DNA from: Oceanidesulfovibrio marinus
GTDB lineage: Bacteria; Desulfobacterota; Desulfovibrionia; Desulfovibrionales; Desulfovibrionaceae
Direction of reading: 5' to 3'
NCBI RefSeq assembly: GCF_013085545.1
Contig: NZ_CP039543.1
Location: 372,001-436,000 of the forward strand
DNA: 64,000 nucleotides
Part shown: positions 26,708-35,467 of the stretch, one piece after another
Position numbering within the stretch: position 1 is the first letter of the stretch
How the letters are laid out: the number at the start of each line of letters is the position of its first letter
The notes under the pieces: generated by a model
Told to the model about the DNA's origin: nothing
Seen by the model: only the letters and a program-made list of their open reading frames with translations
The model's database searches: none
Position numbers and translations under genes: made by a program

Positions 26708-28335
26708 ACTACTACGGCCTGGACAAAGAGCCGTTCCACATCACGCCGGACCCGGAGTTTCTGTTCCTCAGCCCAAGCCACAAGGAGGCGCTGGGCGCGA
26801 TCCTGTACGGCGTGGAGAAGAGGAAGGGGTTCATCTCCATCACCGGCGAGATAGGCATGGGCAAAACCACGGTAGTCCGGGCCTTTATCGACGAGTGCGA
26901 CCAAAGCCGCAACCGTCTGGTGTACATCTTCAATACAGGCGTCGACTTTGTCTCCCTGCTGCGCATGCTCATTGAGGAGCTCTCGCCCGAGACCGCCATC
27001 GAGCCTGGCGCCGACGAGAGCCGGCTGCTCGACCAGCTGCAGCGGATACTCATCGAGGAGTACAGCGCCGGCAGGACCGTGGTGCTGGTCATTGATGACG
27101 CCCAGGCCATGCCCGTGCAGACGCTGGAACAGCTCCGGCTGCTCTCCAACCTGGAGACGAGCAAGGACAAGCTTTTGCAGATCGTGCTCGTCGGCCAGCC
27201 CGAGCTGGAGCAGAAGCTGGAAAGCGCGGAGCTGCGGCAGCTGCGGCAGCGCATCGCCGTTCGCGCCGTGATCCGGCCCCTGACCGCGCGGGAAAGCCGG
27301 GACTACATCCAGCACCGCCTGGCCCTGGCCGGCGGCAAAGGCGCCGCCATCTTCTCGGCCGGTGCGCTCAAGTCCATCGTCCGATTTGCCAAGGGCGCGC
27401 CGCGCCTCCTGAACATCATCTGCGACAACGCGTTGATAGCCGGGTTTGCGGAGCAGCAGTCCTCCATCACGCGGAAGCTGATCCGCCACGTAATTCGGGA
27501 TTACCAGGCGCGCTCCACAGTCCGGACCACCTGGATACGGCGGCCCGCCACAGCCCTTGCCGGGCTGGCGCTCGTAATTCTGGCTGTTGTGATGCTGGGC
27601 TCGAACATTTCACTGTCCAGCCAGCAGACTCAGCTTTCGGATCGGAATCAGCCGTTGCTGCCAGCGGCCGGGGCGACGGCGGTGTCCTCCGCGTCCCCGG
27701 TGAGCCCCGCAGCTCCAGCCGTTGCGGTGGAAGCAGCGAAGCCGGCGAGCAAGAGCGTGGAGAAAGCAGCGGAGCCGGAGACCGTTCCTCCGGCAGGGCG
27801 GCAGGGCGGGCTCGCAGCCAGCCTTGCGCAGCAGCAAAGCGCGGACGTAGCAAAGCCTGCGATAGCGGCTTCAACGGCGGCGCCAGCGCGAACGGAGGGG
27901 CCGATCCCGACGGAGCCTCGTGTCGCCTCGGCAGCAAAAACACCCCAACCATCACCGGCGGCTGCTCCTGCGGCGCAAACGCCGGGTGTGGACGCCACTT
28001 CCGTCTCAATGCAAAGCAGCCGTGCTCCTCAGGATGTCTCTCCCGTCGCTACGGCTGGCGAATCGTCCGTTGATCGTCTGGAACAACCGCTGAAGAAGGA
28101 TGTGTCGGATCATACCTTTACAGTGGAGGTCCTGCCAGGAGACTGCGTATCCATGATCCTGAAGGCGCATTTTCAGTCTGTTTCCCATAGTCTTATGGCG
28201 CGTGTAAAGCAGCTTAATCCATCGCTGCAGAACTTTGATCAAATATACCCTGGCGAGCAGCTGATTCTTCCTCTGGGCGCGAATGCATCTGGTAGCCGTG
28301 CGGATGGGAATACCCGTATCGTGCAAGCCGATTAG
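26698..28335 (+). CDS. ExeA/XrtA-locus-type P-loop ATPase with LysM-like C terminus
   Basis: A 545-residue protein. Residues 1-260 form an AAA ATPase of the general-secretion ExeA type found in exopolysaccharide and exosortase loci: the YYGLDKEPFHITPDPEFLFLS opening, Walker A GEIGMGKTT and Walker B VVLVIDDAQ. A transmembrane helix follows at about 283-303, then a long Ala/Pro-rich periplasmic linker and a LysM-like module at the end (PGDCVSMI, YPGEQLILPL). It may link ATP use to the cell wall during polymer export. The GTG start lies within the end of wzz with AAGGAG upstream. No exosortase is in the window. Confidence 0.82.
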   Translation: MYLNYYGLDKEPFHITPDPEFLFLSPSHKEALGAILYGVEKRKGFISITGEIGMGKTTVVRAFIDECDQSRNRLVYIFNTGVDFVSLLRMLIEELSPETAIEPGADESRLLDQLQRILIEEYSAGRTVVLVIDDAQAMPVQTLEQLRLLSNLETSKDKLLQIVLVGQPELEQKLESAELRQLRQRIAVRAVIRPLTARESRDYIQHRLALAGGKGAAIFSAGALKSIVRFAKGAPRLLNIICDNALIAGFAEQQSSITRKLIRHVIRDYQARSTVRTTWIRRPATALAGLALVILAVVMLGSNISLSSQQTQLSDRNQPLLPAAGATAVSSASPVSPAAPAVAVEAAKPASKSVEKAAEPETVPPAGRQGGLAASLAQQQSADVAKPAIAASTAAPARTEGPIPTEPRVASAAKTPQPSPAAAPAAQTPGVDATSVSMQSSRAPQDVSPVATAGESSVDRLEQPLKKDVSDHTFTVEVLPGDCVSMILKAHFQSVSHSLMARVKQLNPSLQNFDQIYPGEQLILPLGANASGSRADGNTRIVQAD

Positions 28336-28355
28336 GAATATGTTGCGAGGTTGCA

Positions 28356-29081
28356 ATGACAAAGATTTTTGAAGCACTGCAGCGTGTTGAAAAAGAGCAC
28401 AAGGGTTACGATAGTAGCTCGATGCAGACCAGCTATGGGCATATGTCGAACACTGCTGGCAGCGTTATCTGCAATAGCGAGGGCCTCAGCAACTCGATGG
28501 TGAATCTTTACCAGTATGTCATGACGGCTCTGCCGGACATGGATTGCCGGATAATATCATTCAACGAGTCTCGCATGTTCGAGGGCTCTTCGGTGCTGTG
28601 CAGGGAATTCGCCAAGGTGCTCGTGTCGCAGCTTGGCAAGAAGGTGCTGGTTCTCGATTTCTCGGAGCATAATTACGGTACTGCCAGCTACTTCAATATC
28701 CATCGCAACGGCGCCACCTCACAGGATGACGATGCGCCAATGCTCAACAGCGATGCGGTGCATCAGATCGAGTCCTCCACGTTGTATGTGTGCAGGGCCC
28801 GCGTGAACCGTGACGCCGACTATAAGCCGATGTTCGAGGCATTGCGGAACGATTACGACATGATTCTCCTCGACATGCCTCCTGTTGTCATTAATCCGAG
28901 CAGTCTTGTCATTACGAAATTCCTAGACGGCGCAATTCTGGTGGTTGAATCCGAAAAGACGCGTTGGCAGGTGGCCAACAAGTCTGTCAAGTCTATCATG
29001 ACGCATAATAGTAACATTCTTGGGGTAATTCTCAACAAGCAGCAATATCATATACCACAGTTTATTTATAATCACATTTAG
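28356..29081 (+). CDS. CpsD-like BY-kinase homologue with defective Walker A, second locus
   Basis: A 241-residue protein beginning MTKIFEALQRVE, typical of exopolysaccharide tyrosine autokinases. The expected P-loop reads MFEGSSVL: the catalytic lysine is Ser78 and the Gly-rich loop is eroded. Walker A' (VLVLDFSEH) and Walker B-like (MILLDMPPV) segments remain. It ends IPQFIYNHI, matching the paralogue at 2516-3205, and has no tyrosine cluster. It probably binds the Wzz partner as a pseudokinase. It follows the ATPase gene by 20 bases. Confidence 0.8.
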   Translation: MTKIFEALQRVEKEHKGYDSSSMQTSYGHMSNTAGSVICNSEGLSNSMVNLYQYVMTALPDMDCRIISFNESRMFEGSSVLCREFAKVLVSQLGKKVLVLDFSEHNYGTASYFNIHRNGATSQDDDAPMLNSDAVHQIESSTLYVCRARVNRDADYKPMFEALRNDYDMILLDMPPVVINPSSLVITKFLDGAILVVESEKTRWQVANKSVKSIMTHNSNILGVILNKQQYHIPQFIYNHI

Positions 29082-29297
29082 TTTGAGTTTTAATGTCGTA
29101 CCTGGTGTCGTAGTTGTATATGCTGGTAGCAGTCCACCGTGGTGGGGGGGATCAATCAGCATGATATCCATTGTGCTTTGAAAGCGTAACTTTGTTGTTT
29201 GAAAGTTCGCAAATTTTGTCAATGGCATGTGTACTGATTGTTTTGTAAATTTTGCATTGGCGTCTTGGTTTCTGAGAGATGCTTTGGTTGGTAAGCC

Positions 29298-30557
29298 ATG
29301 AGCTTTGGACAACGCTTGCGTGGGCTCGTCTTGCACGGGAATAAGCCCAAGAAGGGGCCGGTTGTCAGTATTTGCAGCCAGGAGGAGTTCGCGACCTTTG
29401 TACAGCGCGAATACAATCGCTCTGCCCGCACCGGCGTCCCGTTTTTCGTTATCGAGTTCCATCTGGTCGACCTGGATACCTACCCCGAGATTGCGCAGGA
29501 CCTGCTGGGCGTACTGGCGCGGCGGCTGCGGACCACGGACGAGGTCGGCTGGTGCGGCAACGAGTGCATCGGCGCGCTGCTCATCGGCGCCGCCAGCATG
29601 GAAGCCGCCGTCAATGTGGCCGAGGAGATCCTGGCGGCCATGACCGTTGAACCGAAGCCCGTGTATACCGTGCACTCTGCGCAGGACGGCAGAGGCTCTG
29701 ACGACGGCGCGGGCTGTGGACCCGGCAAGGGTGCTGGTGGCTCAGCAGAGGGCAGAGGCGACGCCCGAAGCGGCGCGGGGAGCGGGCCAGGACGGGACTC
29801 GGGCGCGATGCGCAGCTCCGAACCCGTGGGCTTGCGAGAAAAGGCCAAGCCGGCGCCTATCACCGAGCTCAAGCTGATGAGCAAACGGGCCATGCCGTTG
29901 TGGAAGCGCACCATGGACATCGTCATTGCGTCCGTGGCTCTGGTGCTGCTCTCGCCGCTCTTTCTCGCCGTTGCGCTGTTGATAAAAATTGTTTCTCCGG
30001 GGCCCGTCTTCTTCAAGCAGGAACGCATCGGCTATGCCGGAAGACGGTTCGAGCTGTACAAGTTCCGCACAATGCACGTGAATATCGATCACGACGTGCA
30101 TCAAAAGTATGTGCAACAGCTCATCAAAAGTGCTCGGAGCAGTGACGAGGATGAAGATAAGCCGATGGTGAAGCTGGATCTGGGCAAAGATCCACGCGTT
30201 ATTCCTTTTGGGGACTTTTTGAGGAAGGCAAGTATTGACGAGCTGCCACAGCTCTTCAATGTACTGCGTAAGGAAATGAGCATTGTCGGGCCTCGCCCGC
30301 CAATACCATATGAAGTTTCGGAGTACGCCTGCTGGCAGACCGGACGATTCGACAGCTTTCCTGGTTTGACTGGATTGTGGCAGGTGAGCGGCAAGAACAG
30401 CCTGTCCTTCCGGCAGATGGCCCGGTTGGATATCCGTTACTCCAGGCAGATGTCTTTCTGGCTGGATTGCAGAATCATTTTCCTCACTCCTGCTGTCATT
30501 TTACATCAGATGTTCGAGAAAAAACAGATAGGCGCTCAGGAAGGAAGCGGGGGCTAA
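29298..30557 (+). CDS. Initiating sugar transferase with fused N-terminal GGDEF-like domain
   Basis: A 419-residue two-domain protein. Residues about 20-115 are a degenerate GGDEF-like domain (RTTDEVGWCGNECIG where GGDEF would be), homologous to the separate protein at 6577-7335. A Gly-rich low-complexity linker spans about 130-175. Residues about 200-415 are the bacterial sugar transferase core: a membrane helix, KQERIGYAG, YKFRTM, DELPQLFNV and SIVGPRPP. It starts repeat-unit synthesis on undecaprenyl phosphate. The fused domain is a plausible regulatory module. The ribosome-binding site is weak. Confidence 0.88.
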   Translation: MSFGQRLRGLVLHGNKPKKGPVVSICSQEEFATFVQREYNRSARTGVPFFVIEFHLVDLDTYPEIAQDLLGVLARRLRTTDEVGWCGNECIGALLIGAASMEAAVNVAEEILAAMTVEPKPVYTVHSAQDGRGSDDGAGCGPGKGAGGSAEGRGDARSGAGSGPGRDSGAMRSSEPVGLREKAKPAPITELKLMSKRAMPLWKRTMDIVIASVALVLLSPLFLAVALLIKIVSPGPVFFKQERIGYAGRRFELYKFRTMHVNIDHDVHQKYVQQLIKSARSSDEDEDKPMVKLDLGKDPRVIPFGDFLRKASIDELPQLFNVLRKEMSIVGPRPPIPYEVSEYACWQTGRFDSFPGLTGLWQVSGKNSLSFRQMARLDIRYSRQMSFWLDCRIIFLTPAVILHQMFEKKQIGAQEGSGG

Positions 30558-30559
30558 AG

Positions 30560-31600
30560 ATGCTGAATATAGCAGTGGTTGGTTGTGGATACTGGGGACC
30601 AAACCATGTTCGCAACTTCAATAATCTGACGGACTGTGCTGTTACACGCGTATGCGACCTGGACAGCAAGCGCCTTGCGCACATCACAAAGCTGTACGGG
30701 ACCATCACTCCTACGAACGACTATGATGAGCTCCTGGCAGACAGCAGCGTGGATGCCGTGGTGATATCCACACCAGTAAGCCTGCATTACTCCATGGCCA
30801 AGAAGGCATTGAAGTCCGGCAAGCACGTGCTTATCGAGAAGCCGATGACAAAGACATCGGCCGAAGCAATAGAGCTTATAGAGCTGGCGCGAAAGAAAAA
30901 TCTCAAGCTTATGGTCGGTCACACCTTTATCTACAATCCAGTGGTGAGCAAGATAAAGGAAATCATCGCGGATGGTGCCTTGGGCGACATCCTGTACATC
31001 TCCAGCCGACGCCTCAACCTCGGTCTGTTCCAATCCGACATCAATGTGGCCTGGGACCTTGCGCCGCATGATATCTCCATAATTCTCCACCTCATGGAGA
31101 AGTACCCCGAGTCCGTGAACTGTCAGGGCAAGGGCAACATCCGCGAAGATATCGAAGACATCACGAACATGACGCTGAACTTCGATGGCAGGGGGTTCGC
31201 CACCATACAGAGCAGCTGGCTGGACCCCAACAAGGTCCGCGAGATGACCATTGTAGGCAGCAGAAGAATGCTTGTGTACAACGACATGGAGTCCATGGAG
31301 AAGATCAAGATATTCGACAAGCGTGTCGAGAACCCGCCGTACTATGATACCTTTGCCGACTTCCACTTCTCGTACCATTACGGCGACGTCTACGCGCCAT
31401 ATGTGAAGCAGATTGAGACGCTGCAGATACAGTGCCAGCACTTCATCGACTGCATTCTCAAAGATCACGATCCGCAGTCCAGCGGCTTGCACGGCCTCCA
31501 GGTTGTCCGGATTCTCGAAGCCGCCACGGCATCGCTCCGCAATGGCGGCGCCAAGGTGGATCTGGCCGAGGAGCGCATGCTCGCAGCGGTGGGAGCCTGA
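30560..31600 (+). CDS. Gfo/Idh/MocA oxidoreductase (WbpB/WlbA-like)
   Basis: A 346-residue NAD-dependent sugar dehydrogenase. It has the Rossmann motif [11 protein letters not shown] at residues 6-16, the EKP motif (HVLIEKPM) and a GHTFIYNP segment. Followed at once by an acetyltransferase and an aminotransferase, it fits the WbpB step: 3-dehydrogenation of UDP-N-acetylglucosaminuronate. Start ATG 30560, 2 bases after the transferase stop. The 6-dehydrogenase that would supply its substrate is not in the window. The pathway is inferred from the triad. Confidence 0.85.
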   Translation: MLNIAVVGCGYWGPNHVRNFNNLTDCAVTRVCDLDSKRLAHITKLYGTITPTNDYDELLADSSVDAVVISTPVSLHYSMAKKALKSGKHVLIEKPMTKTSAEAIELIELARKKNLKLMVGHTFIYNPVVSKIKEIIADGALGDILYISSRRLNLGLFQSDINVAWDLAPHDISIILHLMEKYPESVNCQGKGNIREDIEDITNMTLNFDGRGFATIQSSWLDPNKVREMTIVGSRRMLVYNDMESMEKIKIFDKRVENPPYYDTFADFHFSYHYGDVYAPYVKQIETLQIQCQHFIDCILKDHDPQSSGLHGLQVVRILEAATASLRNGGAKVDLAEERMLAAVGA

Positions 31601-32082
31601 TGTCCACCCAGCGCATCGCTGACGACGTGGTCCTGGGCCAGGGCGCTGTTGTCCGGGATTTCGTCAATCTTTACGGCTGCTTCATCGGCGAGAACAGCCG
31701 CATCGGCACCTTTGTGGAAATTCAGATGAATGCGCGCATAGGCCGCAACTGCAAGATTTCCAGCCACACCTTTATCTGCGAGGGCGTGACCATCGAGGAC
31801 GGTGTGTTTGTGGGCCACGGCGTGGTGTTCGTCAACGACAAGTACCCGAAGGCTGTGAACCCGGACGGTTCGTTGCAGACGGACGGGGACTGGGAGTGCC
31901 AAGCCACGCTGGTCCGGGCCGGCGCGTCCATCGGTTCGGGAGCAACCATTCTGGGCGGGATTGTCATCGGCGAGAATGCCCTGGTGGGCGCGGGCAGTAC
32001 GGTGACCAAGGACGTGCCCGCCGGCTGCACTGTTGTCGGCAATCCGGCGAAAATTTTACAAAAAGAAAGCAAGGAAGACTGA
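31600..32082 (+). CDS. Sugar N-acetyltransferase, left-handed beta-helix (WbpD/WlbB-like)
   Basis: A 160-residue protein of hexapeptide repeats ([IV]-G-x-x-x-x turns: [47 protein letters not shown]). It uses acetyl-CoA. The size and the segment around [10 protein letters not shown] match the 3-N-acetyltransferases of the diacetamido-uronic acid pathway. The start overlaps the WbpB-like stop (TGATG). It would acetylate the 3-amino group installed by the next gene's product. Confidence 0.85.
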   Translation: MSTQRIADDVVLGQGAVVRDFVNLYGCFIGENSRIGTFVEIQMNARIGRNCKISSHTFICEGVTIEDGVFVGHGVVFVNDKYPKAVNPDGSLQTDGDWECQATLVRAGASIGSGATILGGIVIGENALVGAGSTVTKDVPAGCTVVGNPAKILQKESKED

Positions 32083-32084
32083 AC

Positions 32085-33188
32085 GTGAACGTTCCGTTTC
32101 TCGATATCAAAGCCCAGAACAGCTCTATAGCCAGCGAGCTTTCAGAGGCCATGGGCAAGGTCATGGAGTCCGCCGCGTTTGCCGGCGGGCCGTTTGTGAA
32201 AGCGTTCGAAGACGAGTTCGCCGCGTTCTGCGGCGTGCAACACGCTGTGGGCGTGAGCAACGGCACGGCTGCGCTGTGGGCCGTGCTCATGGCCATGGGC
32301 GTGGGACCCGGCGACGCCGTGATCACCGTGCCAAATACCTTCATCGCCACGGTGGAGGTCATCTCGCTGTGCGGGGCCACCCCGATCTTCGTGGATGTGG
32401 AGCCCGGCACCTGGACCATGGACCCGGCCAAGCTGGAGCAGGCCATCTGCCCGCGCGTGAAGGCCATTCTCCCTGTCCAGCTTTATGGACAGATGGCCGA
32501 TATGGACGCCATCCTCAACATAGCGGATAAACATGGTATTTCCGTTGTTGAAGACGCAGCGCAGGCACACGGCGCAGCGTATAACGGACGCCGTGCCGGC
32601 TCCATGGGCACGGCCGGTTGCTTCAGCTTCTACCCCGGCAAGAATCTCGGCGCGTGCGGCGAAGGCGGCGCCGTGGTGACGGACGATGCCGAGCTGGCCG
32701 CTGCGGTCCGCCGCTTCCGGGAGCACGGGCAGTCCGCCAAGTACTATCACGACGAGATCGGCTTCAACGCCAGGCTCGACGGGTTGCAGGGCGCGGTGCT
32801 GTCGGTCAAGTTGAAGCAGCTCGAAGCCTGGAACCAGGCCCGGCGCGAGAACGCCGCCGTGTACATGGAGCTGCTCGACGGCGTGCCCGGTCTCTCCCTG
32901 CCCAGGATTGCCGAGGGCCGCACGCATATCTTCCATCTTTTTACGGTGCAGCACGCGGAGCGCGACGCGCTGATCGAGCATTTGCAAAGCAAAGGCGTGG
33001 CCTGCGGCATCCACTACCCCGTGCCGATTCATCTGACTAAGGCCTACGCCCACCTCGGCGTGCCGGCGGGCAGCTTCCCCGTGGCCGAGCAATGCGCGCG
33101 GCAGACCCTCTCCCTGCCCATGTTCCCGGAGCTGGCCCGGGAGCAGATCGAGTACGTGGCCGGCTGCATCAAGGACTTCGTGAGCTAG
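32085..33188 (+). CDS. DegT/DnrJ/EryC1/StrS aminotransferase (WbpE-like)
   Basis: A 367-residue PLP-dependent sugar aminotransferase, standard length. It has the PFLDIKAQ opening, VSNGTAAL, VVEDAAQAHGA and the PLP lysine in SFYPGKNLG. With its neighbours it would convert the 3-keto uronic acid to the 3-amino sugar. The start is GTG at 32085, with AAGGAAG upstream and in frame with the conserved N terminus; the open frame extends back to 31896 but that is shadow. Confidence 0.9.
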   Translation: MNVPFLDIKAQNSSIASELSEAMGKVMESAAFAGGPFVKAFEDEFAAFCGVQHAVGVSNGTAALWAVLMAMGVGPGDAVITVPNTFIATVEVISLCGATPIFVDVEPGTWTMDPAKLEQAICPRVKAILPVQLYGQMADMDAILNIADKHGISVVEDAAQAHGAAYNGRRAGSMGTAGCFSFYPGKNLGACGEGGAVVTDDAELAAAVRRFREHGQSAKYYHDEIGFNARLDGLQGAVLSVKLKQLEAWNQARRENAAVYMELLDGVPGLSLPRIAEGRTHIFHLFTVQHAERDALIEHLQSKGVACGIHYPVPIHLTKAYAHLGVPAGSFPVAEQCARQTLSLPMFPELAREQIEYVAGCIKDFVS

Positions 33189-33212
33189 ACGGCGCACGCT
33201 TGCACAACCACC

Positions 33213-33965
33213 ATGGGCTCCTTCATCTCCAGGTTGCTGCAATCGTTCAACGCGATCCCGATCCTGATGTACCACCGGATTGCGGATCTGGCTCCGGGCG
33301 AGGACGACGGGCTGTGCGTCAGCCCGGCGGCGTTTGCAAGGCAGATGGAATCGCTGCACAAACGCGACGTGGAGACGGTCACCATGGGGGCGTACCGCTC
33401 GAAGATGCGCGGGCCGCTGGGCAGAGGCGGGCGTCAGGTTGCAATCACCTTTGATGACGGCTACCTGGACAACTATGCCAACGCTTTTCCTGTGCTGGCC
33501 CGGCTGGGCATGACTGCGACGATCTTTCTCGCAACCGGACGCGTGGGCGGCCGCTCGGACTGGCAGGGCGGAGGGGACAAGGCGCTGCTGACCTGGGACA
33601 TGGCGCGGGAGATGTCGGACGACGGGATATCCTTCCAATCCCACACCCACACCCACTGCGACCTGACCCGGTGCAACGAGGCCCAGACCTCTGAAGAGCT
33701 GGAGCGCTCCCGGAAGACCTTGGAGGACGCGCTGGGCGCGCCGGTGGAACATCTGGCGTATCCGTACGGCGCCTATGACGACAGGGTGGCGGCCCGGACG
33801 CGGCAGGCGGGGTATGCAACCGCATGCGCAGCAGGCATGTCCGAAGGCGGGGCATGGGCCTTGCCGCGCATCGCCATGGGCGCGAGGACCGGTCCGGCGC
33901 GGTTTGCGTTGGCCTCCCGGCCGTGGGCCGAGACCTTGCGGCGGTTGAAATGCCCCCTGGATTGA
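33213..33965 (+). CDS. Polysaccharide deacetylase (NodB/CE4), second locus
   Basis: A 250-residue CE4 protein with TFDDG at residues 79-83, SHTHTH at about 144-149 and YPYG at about 187-190. It resembles the deacetylase at 1603-2334 in length, motifs and lack of a signal peptide, so each exopolysaccharide locus has its own copy. It may remove acetyl groups from the lipid-linked unit or polymer. Confidence 0.87.
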   Translation: MGSFISRLLQSFNAIPILMYHRIADLAPGEDDGLCVSPAAFARQMESLHKRDVETVTMGAYRSKMRGPLGRGGRQVAITFDDGYLDNYANAFPVLARLGMTATIFLATGRVGGRSDWQGGGDKALLTWDMAREMSDDGISFQSHTHTHCDLTRCNEAQTSEELERSRKTLEDALGAPVEHLAYPYGAYDDRVAARTRQAGYATACAAGMSEGGAWALPRIAMGARTGPARFALASRPWAETLRRLKCPLD

Positions 33966-33982
33966 ACGGGCAGGGAGCGGAC

Positions 33983-35467
33983 ATGAGCACGGCATTGCAC
34001 GAGCACAACCTTAAGAAGAACATTCTGGCGGTCAGCATCGTCGGCTTTGCCGTGGTGCTGGGCTCCGCCATTGCCCTGGGGAGCTCCAGCAAATGGACCC
34101 TGGCCATAGCCGTGTTCGCCGCCGTACTGCCGCTCATGGTCCGCGCCATGAGGTCGCTGGAGAAGCCGCTGTTCCTCGGCCTGGTCTTCTTCATGGCCAC
34201 GCCGTACGACATCAACCCCTGGATTCGCCGCGGCTACGGCAACACCGTGCTGGAGCCGGGCATCACCATCAAGATCACCGCGGTGTTCCTGGCTGCGCTG
34301 GTTTTCATCTGGATCAGCCGGGTGCTGTGGCGCAAGACGGCTGTGGATTGGTTCGCCCCGGTCATGCTGCCGCTGGGCGTGCTGGTGGCCTGGGGCATCT
34401 TCAGCCTGACCTTCGCAACGTACCCCGAGTTCACGGCGGATCGCATCCCCGGCCTGCTCACGTCCTTCTTCCTTGTGCTGTTCATGGCCAACTACATCGA
34501 CTCCGCGGAGAAGGCCCGGTTCGTCATGACCTGCATGGCGCTCACCGCTGGTTTCAGCGGGCTCCTCGCCATCCTGCAGTACGTTACGGTAGCCGTCCTG
34601 GGGCTGAACATTCTCGGCTCGCCCGAGGACTTCTGGGTTGTGGGCTCGGAGATGATCCGCGCCAGGGGATTGATGGGCCACCCCAACGACCTCGGCCTGA
34701 TATTCGTGGGCATGCTGCCGGCGCTGGGACTGTTCGGCGTCGCCAGGCTGGAGCCGCGGTTCAAGGCGCTGTGCCTCGGCGCGTTCATCCTGGGCTTCAT
34801 CGCGTTGCTCACCACCCTGTCGCGCGGCAGCTGGATCGGCTTCTTCCTGGCCATCATGGTGATTATCGCGCTGTCCCAGCGCAGCTTTTCGCGCAGGAGG
34901 CTGCGCGGCGCGTTCGTGATGCTCGCCATCCTCATTCCCTTGCTGGGGATGATGGCCGCGCCGTTCGCCGGGACCATCGTCAACCGGCTGTCCTCCGATG
35001 AGTCCGACGCTGCGCAGTCGCGCATTCCCCTGGCCAAGTCGGCGCTCAAAGTCATCCAAGCGAACCCGGTGGAGGGCGTGGGCCTGGGCAACTACAAGCA
35101 GGTGGTGCTGGAGTATGATCCTGGCGTGATGATCGGCGGCGAGGACGACGGACCGCTGGCCGCACATAACATGCTGCTCTACCTGGCCGCGGAGCTCGGC
35201 ATACCCGCGCTGGTCCTCTTCCTGTTCGCCTGCACGTCCCTGTTCTTCAAGGGGCTGCGCGGCATCAGGACCAGGCTGGCGGAAATAAACCTCTTGTGTC
35301 TCGGAACTTTTGCAGGCCTGGCCGGGATATTCGCTTCCTCCATGTTCGAGGACGTCTCCTTCGGCGGCACGCGCTTCCAGTACATGTGCTTTCTGGCAGG
35401 CATCGTTCTGGGCTGCTCCCGTTTTGCGCGGTACGGCGGGGCAGAGAGAAGCGTGCGCAGGCCATGA
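33983..35467 (+). CDS. O-antigen ligase/polymerase family membrane protein (Wzy-like)
   Basis: A 494-residue protein with 10-12 transmembrane helices and a large periplasmic loop (about residues 325-400). The Wzy_C/O-antigen-ligase signature is present: RARGLMGHPNDLG, TLSRGSWIG and, after the loop, GVGLGNYK with AAHNMLLYLAAELG, including the conserved Arg and His. It polymerises or ligates repeat units at the periplasmic face. Start ATG 33983 with GGGAG upstream. It overlaps the flippase gene by 4 bases. Confidence 0.88.
   Translation: MSTALHEHNLKKNILAVSIVGFAVVLGSAIALGSSSKWTLAIAVFAAVLPLMVRAMRSLEKPLFLGLVFFMATPYDINPWIRRGYGNTVLEPGITIKITAVFLAALVFIWISRVLWRKTAVDWFAPVMLPLGVLVAWGIFSLTFATYPEFTADRIPGLLTSFFLVLFMANYIDSAEKARFVMTCMALTAGFSGLLAILQYVTVAVLGLNILGSPEDFWVVGSEMIRARGLMGHPNDLGLIFVGMLPALGLFGVARLEPRFKALCLGAFILGFIALLTTLSRGSWIGFFLAIMVIIALSQRSFSRRRLRGAFVMLAILIPLLGMMAAPFAGTIVNRLSSDESDAAQSRIPLAKSALKVIQANPVEGVGLGNYKQVVLEYDPGVMIGGEDDGPLAAHNMLLYLAAELGIPALVLFLFACTSLFFKGLRGIRTRLAEINLLCLGTFAGLAGIFASSMFEDVSFGGTRFQYMCFLAGIVLGCSRFARYGGAERSVRRP

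Noticed and set aside
26698-28335. Exosortase (XrtA) locus as the identity of the second exopolysaccharide locus
   Set aside because: The ATPase and kinase-like genes resemble those loci, but no exosortase or PEP-CTERM protein is present in the window.
32142-33995. Minus-strand open frame of 617 codons opposite the aminotransferase and deacetylase
   Set aside because: Shadow frame; both plus-strand genes carry catalytic motifs.
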